This document shows, in pieces, positions 5,538 to 6,809 of a DNA stretch of 6,809 nucleotides. Source of the DNA: Spirochaetaceae bacterium (lineage in GTDB: Bacteria; Spirochaetota; Spirochaetia; Treponematales; Breznakiellaceae); assembly GCA_031278575.1 (NCBI GenBank), contig JAITKD010000189.1, forward strand, positions 1 through 6,809. Direction: 5' to 3'. A program made the translations under genes and the position numbers. Under the pieces are notes generated by a model. That model worked only from the letters and a program-made list of their open reading frames with translations, had not been told where the DNA came from and did not search any database. How positions within the stretch are numbered: position 1 is the stretch's first letter; every line of letters starts with the position of its first letter.

Positions 5538-6371
5538 ATGAAAAAAAAGTATCTTTATTTTGGGATATTTTTTATTTTTCTCCCCTTCCTGCTTTACGCT
5601 CAGGATCATAAACCCCTGATCGGAATCATGCCCTTTACCACCCAGGGTATACGGACGGATGAAGCGGGGATCATTGAATCTTTAATCCAATCCTATATGG
5701 GGGAAATGGGAAATGAGGTGATTCGCCTCGATCCGGCCTTTAACCTCGACGCATCCTATGATTCCGGGCTTTTCCGGTTTCCGGAATATGTCTTTTCGGG
5801 GAGTATCAGCCAGGAAGGGGCAAACCGGATCCTCCTATTGGAGATCCATAAACAAACCACCGGCGAACGGATTTTGTATACCTCTACCCATAAAACCTTA
5901 AGCGATCTGATCTTAAAAGTCCGGTCCATCGTAACCGTGGCGGTTACCACCGGGGAAACGATACGGGCCGAACCGGATCCGCAGGAGCAGTTGACGGTGA
6001 ACAAGCTCGCCGGTACCTGGCGGGGGGATGCGGAGATACAGGTGGTCCGCCTCAGCCGGAATTTGGTGGGGACGGCGGTTTTTACTTCCGGGGTTCAGAT
6101 GAACCTTATCTACACCATCGAAGACAACACCCTCAAGGTGTTTCAAAATTCCCCGAATACGGAACGGTTTTATCATCCCCTGCCCTACCACGTGGCAAGA
6201 CAGTTGAGCGCCGAAGCGGAACCGATGCGATGGGAATTCCATCTCTATGAAAAAGGAAAGCTGCTCCGGGGGAAAAGGATCGGAACCGGGGTACGGTATG
6301 AGGGGGACAAGATCCTGGAACTGATTCCCGGTACCGAACTATCGGCAGAATGGACTAAATACGGCCATTAG
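5538..6371 (+). CDS. Secreted protein of unknown function (CsgG/TolB-N-like N-terminus, lipocalin-like C-terminus)
   Basis: I do not recognise this 277-residue protein as a named gene. It begins with a signal peptide: MKKK, a hydrophobic core (about 5-20), then LLYA before Gln22, a good signal peptidase I site. There is no lipobox Cys, so a soluble periplasmic or outer-surface protein is expected. Residues 25-140 open with LIGIMPF and a long helix, then alternating strands, reminiscent of the CsgG/TolB N-terminal fold found in envelope proteins and lipoprotein cofactors. Residues 153-277 start with LAGTWRGDAEIQ and continue as alternating strands with turn residues, suggesting a small lipocalin-like barrel. 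Both fold suggestions are weak inference. It has its own predicted leaderless promoter and is not coupled to smpB. It is a natural substrate for the peptidases encoded in this window. Confidence 0.8.
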   Translation: MKKKYLYFGIFFIFLPFLLYAQDHKPLIGIMPFTTQGIRTDEAGIIESLIQSYMGEMGNEVIRLDPAFNLDASYDSGLFRFPEYVFSGSISQEGANRILLLEIHKQTTGERILYTSTHKTLSDLILKVRSIVTVAVTTGETIRAEPDPQEQLTVNKLAGTWRGDAEIQVVRLSRNLVGTAVFTSGVQMNLIYTIEDNTLKVFQNSPNTERFYHPLPYHVARQLSAEAEPMRWEFHLYEKGKLLRGKRIGTGVRYEGDKILELIPGTELSAEWTKYGH

Positions 6372-6403
6372 GCCGGCGCCGCAAGAAATCAACAACCCCA
6401 GAA

Positions 6404-6416
6404 CCCGCTCCGCGGG
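6404..6416. repeat. Small GC-rich hairpin after the secreted protein gene
   Basis: CCCGC (6404-6408) and GCGGG (6412-6416) form a 5-bp stem with a TCC loop, about 30 bases beyond the preceding stop. No T-run follows within ten bases, so a factor-independent terminator is not supported. It may simply mark the end of the transcript. Confidence 0.3.
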
Positions 6417-6458
6417 AGAGGCAAGCGGCTAAACGTGATCCGCAAAATTGTAAGGGGT

Positions 6459-6500
6459 GTTTTTAGCGGAATTTGTTCGGAATTTAAAATTTTTGAGCCC
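6459..6500. repeat. Eroded third copy of the palindromic repeat
   Basis: Bases 6459-6478 match 2392-2411 at 19 of 20 positions (one difference, T2399 against G6466). The similarity continues more weakly through the next 20 or so bases, with TTTTTGA shared. In this copy the second arm no longer pairs well with the first (only GTTC 6475-6478 with GAGC 6495-6498), so the stem has largely decayed. It lies about 40 bases upstream of a RAYT-like gene. Confidence 0.7.
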
Positions 6501-6540
6501 TTTATTAAAGCAAAACGCCCGTCAAGCGCATATAGTATCC

Positions 6541-6809
6541 ATGAGACCATTACGCATACTGAAACAAGGCGCGTGGTACGAAATCCGTACCCGCGTCAAC
6601 AACCGGGAGCCGCTGTTTCGTGGCCGCAAAGCCCTGGCGCTGTTTGCCCGGGTGTTCCGGGAGACGGAACTGCGGTTCGTTTTCGAGGTTCGCGGGCTGT
6701 ATTTGGCGGATGACTGGCTGACGTTCTATATCAAGCCGGCGGACGGGCTGGAACTTCCGGCTATCATGCAGTGGCTGAAGCAGGTGTTCGCCCAGCGGTA
6801 CAACCGCCT
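6541..6809 (+). CDS. REP-associated tyrosine transposase-like (Y1/IS200-like) protein, HUH motif lost, 3' end cut by window
   Basis: The first 89 residues follow the start of RAYT/Y1 transposases. ILKQGAWYEIRTRVNNREPLF (7-27) resembles the family's GAWYHVTxRxNNRxxLF, and FYIKPADGLELPAIMQWLKQ (62-81) resembles the family block after the HUH motif, ending at FAQRYNR. In active members that block is preceded by NHVH, the metal-binding His-hydrophobic-His. Here the aligned residues are Asp58-Trp59-Leu60-Thr61 (codons 6712-6723), so both His are gone. DNA nicking by the usual mechanism is therefore not expected. The frame is otherwise intact across the visible part, which suggests a kept, repurposed protein more than random decay. 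The catalytic Tyr helix would lie beyond the window. TATAGT at 6531-6536 resembles a -10 box but sits only four bases before the ATG; no ribosome binding site is clear. Confidence 0.75.
   Translation, partial: MRPLRILKQGAWYEIRTRVNNREPLFRGRKALALFARVFRETELRFVFEVRGLYLADDWLTFYIKPADGLELPAIMQWLKQVFAQRYNR

Noticed and set aside
6435..6713. Plus-strand open frame overlapping the RAYT-like gene
   Set aside because: It is in a different frame from the recognisable Y1-family sequence and shows no motif.

Overview
The window reads as a piece of spirochete chromosome, most likely a Treponema of the termite-gut type. The basis is the protein style of the two signal peptidases, the PEGA plus formylglycine-generating-enzyme-like membrane protein, SmpB, and the transposase-like sequences at both ends. 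This assignment is inference from recall; no database was consulted. Coding DNA is GC-rich with many CCC/GGG/CGG codons, while intergenic DNA is AT-rich.

Left edge (1-383): no intact gene. A strong ribosome binding site at 185-190 precedes an ATG at 196, followed by about 30 residues resembling the N-terminus of an IS4/IS1634-type transposase. The resemblance then fades and the open frame runs antisense into the hemW 3' end. I call it an insertion-sequence remnant.

Minus-strand cluster (3426 down to 384): a canonical signal peptidase I (327 aa), then a divergent signal peptidase I paralogue (242 aa) with Thr where the catalytic Ser should be, then a HemW-type radical SAM protein that starts at TTG inside the end of the paralogue. 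The two peptidase genes are separated by a pair of related palindromes.

Plus-strand cluster (3457 to 5447): a perfect TTGACA/TATAAT promoter places the predicted transcription start on the ATG of a PEGA/FGE-like membrane protein, so the mRNA should be leaderless. That gene overlaps smpB by ATGA. A secreted protein of unknown function (5538-6371) has an extended -10 at exactly the same distance from its ATG.

Right edge (6372-6809): an AT-rich spacer carries an eroded copy of the palindrome found between the peptidase genes. A partial gene of the REP-associated (Y1/HUH) transposase family follows, whose HUH motif is replaced by Trp-Leu-Thr. The palindrome family beside a catalytically altered RAYT-like protein is the most interesting combination here. 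The minus cluster combines protein export (signal peptidases) with a heme-chaperone-type protein. The plus cluster combines an envelope protein with the ribosome-rescue factor SmpB. The two clusters diverge from the 66-bp gap at 3427-3492.
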